NCBI RefSeq assembly: GCF_040675855.1
Contig: NZ_JBEGIK010000001.1
Location: 3,286,001-3,350,000, forward strand
Direction: 5' to 3'
From: Microbacterium sp. LWH3-1.2
Lineage (GTDB): Bacteria > Actinomycetota > Actinomycetes > Actinomycetales > Microbacteriaceae
DNA length: 64,000 bases
The notes under the pieces were generated by a model, which was given only the letters and a program-made list of their open reading frames with translations, searched no databases and was not told the DNA's origin. This document shows positions 62,760 through 64,000 of this stretch, in pieces; position 1 is the stretch's first letter; every line of letters starts with the position of its first letter. The translations under genes and the position numbers were made by a program.

Positions 62760-63376
62760 CGCACGGTGTCAGGCGCGACGTGCGACAGCACGCGTTCCCA
62801 GACGTCCGCGAGGATGAGCCTCGCCCCCGGGCCCCCCGTCTTCGGCACCATCTCGACCCGGGCAGACACCAGATGATCCTTGAACCAGCGCGCCGCAGCG
62901 GATGCGGCCGTCGGGTCGGCCTGGCCGTTCATCAGGAGCGTCTTCGCGGAGATGCGGCTCAGGAGCTCGGCGACCTCGCTCGCGCCGAGTTCGGAATCCG
63001 GTCGGGGAACGGCGACGAGTGCAAGTCGGTCGACGCCCTCGCCGAGATGCGCCGCGATCATGATCGCGAGCTCTCCGGCCTCGCCGACTCCCACCAGGCC
63101 GACCGGACGCCCGTGCGCCTCGTCCGCGATGAAGCGCGCGATGACGTTCGCGGTCGCCTCTGCCGGGGTGGCGCCGCGGTACGCCGCAGGGTCGTCGATG
63201 TCGTCGACGGTGAGCCCCACGGCGACGATCCTGGCGTCGCGGTGCGCGGTGACATCGGGCCGAGGATCAGACAGGGTCGAGACACCCGAGCGGAGCAGGA
63301 ACACCGTACGCTCCGCACCGGGCGCCCCGAAGCTGCGGTTCTCGTACGAGGCGTCGGGTGCGGGTCCCTTGGTCAT
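62756..63376 (-). CDS. Degenerate alpha/beta hydrolase-like protein
   Basis: 206 residues with an alpha/beta-hydrolase-like pattern, but the nucleophile elbow reads GVGEAGE: Glu replaces the usual Ser. The C-terminal half has the TLLMNGQADP strand typical of the fold. It may have lost hydrolase activity or act as a binding or scaffold protein. It is coupled to the sirtuin (ATGA). ATG at 63376. Confidence 0.72.
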   Translation of the reverse strand: MTKGPAPDASYENRSFGAPGAERTVFLLRSGVSTLSDPRPDVTAHRDARIVAVGLTVDDIDDPAAYRGATPAEATANVIARFIADEAHGRPVGLVGVGEAGELAIMIAAHLGEGVDRLALVAVPRPDSELGASEVAELLSRISAKTLLMNGQADPTAASAAARWFKDHLVSARVEMVPKTGGPGARLILADVWERVLSHVAPDTVR

Positions 63377-63410
63377 GGCGAAATCCTACGTTCCGCCTCC
63401 CCCGAAGGGC

Positions 63411-63483
63411 CCGCGAGACTTCACTGGAGCGCCGAGACTGCGGGGGCCACCCGCAGTCTCGGCTCTCGGTTGCAGTCTCGCGG
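63411..63483. repeat. Long palindrome, second copy of the 307-379 family
   Basis: 34-nt arms (63411-63444 and 63450-63483) match at 29 positions around the loop GGCCA. The outer CCGCGAGACT and inner CCGAGACTGC are shared with the first copy. It lies 185 bp downstream of the DNA ligase stop and 35 bp upstream of the hydrolase-like start. The rest of the 63377-63667 gap shows no gene. Confidence 0.82.
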
Positions 63484-63667
63484 AGTCGCTGCAGGCGGCG
63501 CCGATGTTCGCGGCTCGGCCGTTCGGCCCCGCGACCGGCACGACGCCGGCTGCGGCGAGCGCGCGAAAAGCACCTCCCCACCGGTCACAGCCTCGTTGCC
63601 GGACACGGTCCCAGGTGTCACGGTAAGTGGAGAATCCTCCGCATGCCCAGCACCCAGGCTGGGCTGA

Positions 63668-64000
63668 TCAACTCCTGAGCAGAGCGCGCAGCGACGCGAT
63701 CGTGTCTGCTTCGTCGGGGCGCTTGTCGGGGCGATAGCCCTTCACACGTGCGAAGCGCAGGGCGACGCCGCCCGGGTAACGCGACGAGCGCTGCACGCCG
63801 TCGATCGCGATCTCGACGACCGTCTCGGGGCGCACGTGCACGGCGTACACCGAGCGGTGCGTCTCTATGGTCGGGAAATGCTCGGTCTGCCACCGCAGCG
63901 TCGCGTCGGTGAGGCCCTTGAACGTCTTGCCGACCATCACGAAGCCGCCCGGCTCGCCGAAGGCGCCTTCGGGGTCTCGGGCACCGAGGTGCAGGTTCGA
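63668..64000 (-). CDS. ATP-dependent DNA ligase, C-terminal part (5' end outside window)
   Basis: The frame stays open to the window edge, giving the last 110 residues. [19 protein letters not shown] then [10 protein letters not shown] and a final OB-fold with [19 protein letters not shown] is typical of actinobacterial LigB/LigD-type ligases. The nucleotidyl-transfer domain with the catalytic Lys lies beyond 64000. The apparent start at 63940 is internal. Confidence 0.9.
   Translation of the reverse strand, partial: SNLHLGARDPEGAFGEPGGFVMVGKTFKGLTDATLRWQTEHFPTIETHRSVYAVHVRPETVVEIAIDGVQRSSRYPGGVALRFARVKGYRPDKRPDEADTIASLRALLRS

Overview
This is high-GC actinobacterial chromosome, most likely Microbacterium or a close relative in the Microbacteriaceae. 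The evidence is strong G/C bias at third codon positions, frequent GTG and probably leaderless starts, GGATGC/GCATCC-rich coding sequence, two IdeR-type iron boxes, a PMT-type protein mannosyltransferase and the actinobacterial order rsmI-metG-tatD-ksgA-ispE. The assignment comes from gene content and style only; no rRNA is present.

Layout. 1-291: the 3' end of a sensor histidine kinase, followed by a long palindrome. 425-9296 (minus): glmU-prs, a P-type ATPase, then a tightly coupled cluster of FMN-binding lipoprotein, ApbE flavin transferase, MOSC protein and a membrane NqrB/RnfD-like domain fused to a ferredoxin-reductase module. This looks like an extracytosolic flavin electron-transfer chain. 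A tRNA-Gln ends one base before the glmU start codon. 9474-11801: a MarR regulator and an ABC-F ATPase.

11.8-18.2 kb: a less GC-rich accessory island. It holds a short serine recombinase, a HEPN-like orphan protein beside a hairpin-rich non-coding stretch, two paralogous 48-residue proteins, other small ORFans, an HTH protein, and a cysteine-motif gene split by an intact IS481-type element. The element has a 6-bp target duplication, and precise removal restores the reading frame.

18.2-27 kb: a sulfur-stress operon (CoA-disulfide reductase-rhodanese, a CsoR/CstR-type repressor and a small Cys-rich protein) behind two CsoR-type operators. Next comes an iron regulon: an AMP-ligase/carrier/acyltransferase fusion converging on a ferric-iron ABC transporter, each end with its own IdeR-like box.

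27-45 kb: an Eis-like acetyltransferase, ispE, an aldo/keto reductase, a Stealth-family sugar-phosphate transferase, a phosphoesterase, ksgA, two MFS transporters, a NUDIX hydrolase, tatD, metG, rsmI, a divergent protein mannosyltransferase, a thioredoxin-domain (DUF255) protein and a second aldo/keto reductase. 45-54 kb: hrpA with two repeat-derived insertions, a quinone-reductase-like MDR protein, metY, a Gfo/Idh/MocA dehydrogenase and a NYN-LOTUS protein.

54-62 kb: a ROK repressor followed by two paralogous, complete sugar ABC transporters, each with a single-domain ATPase, closed by a clear terminator. 62-64 kb: a class III-type sirtuin, a degenerate alpha/beta hydrolase, a second copy of the long palindrome, and the 3' end of an ATP-dependent DNA ligase.
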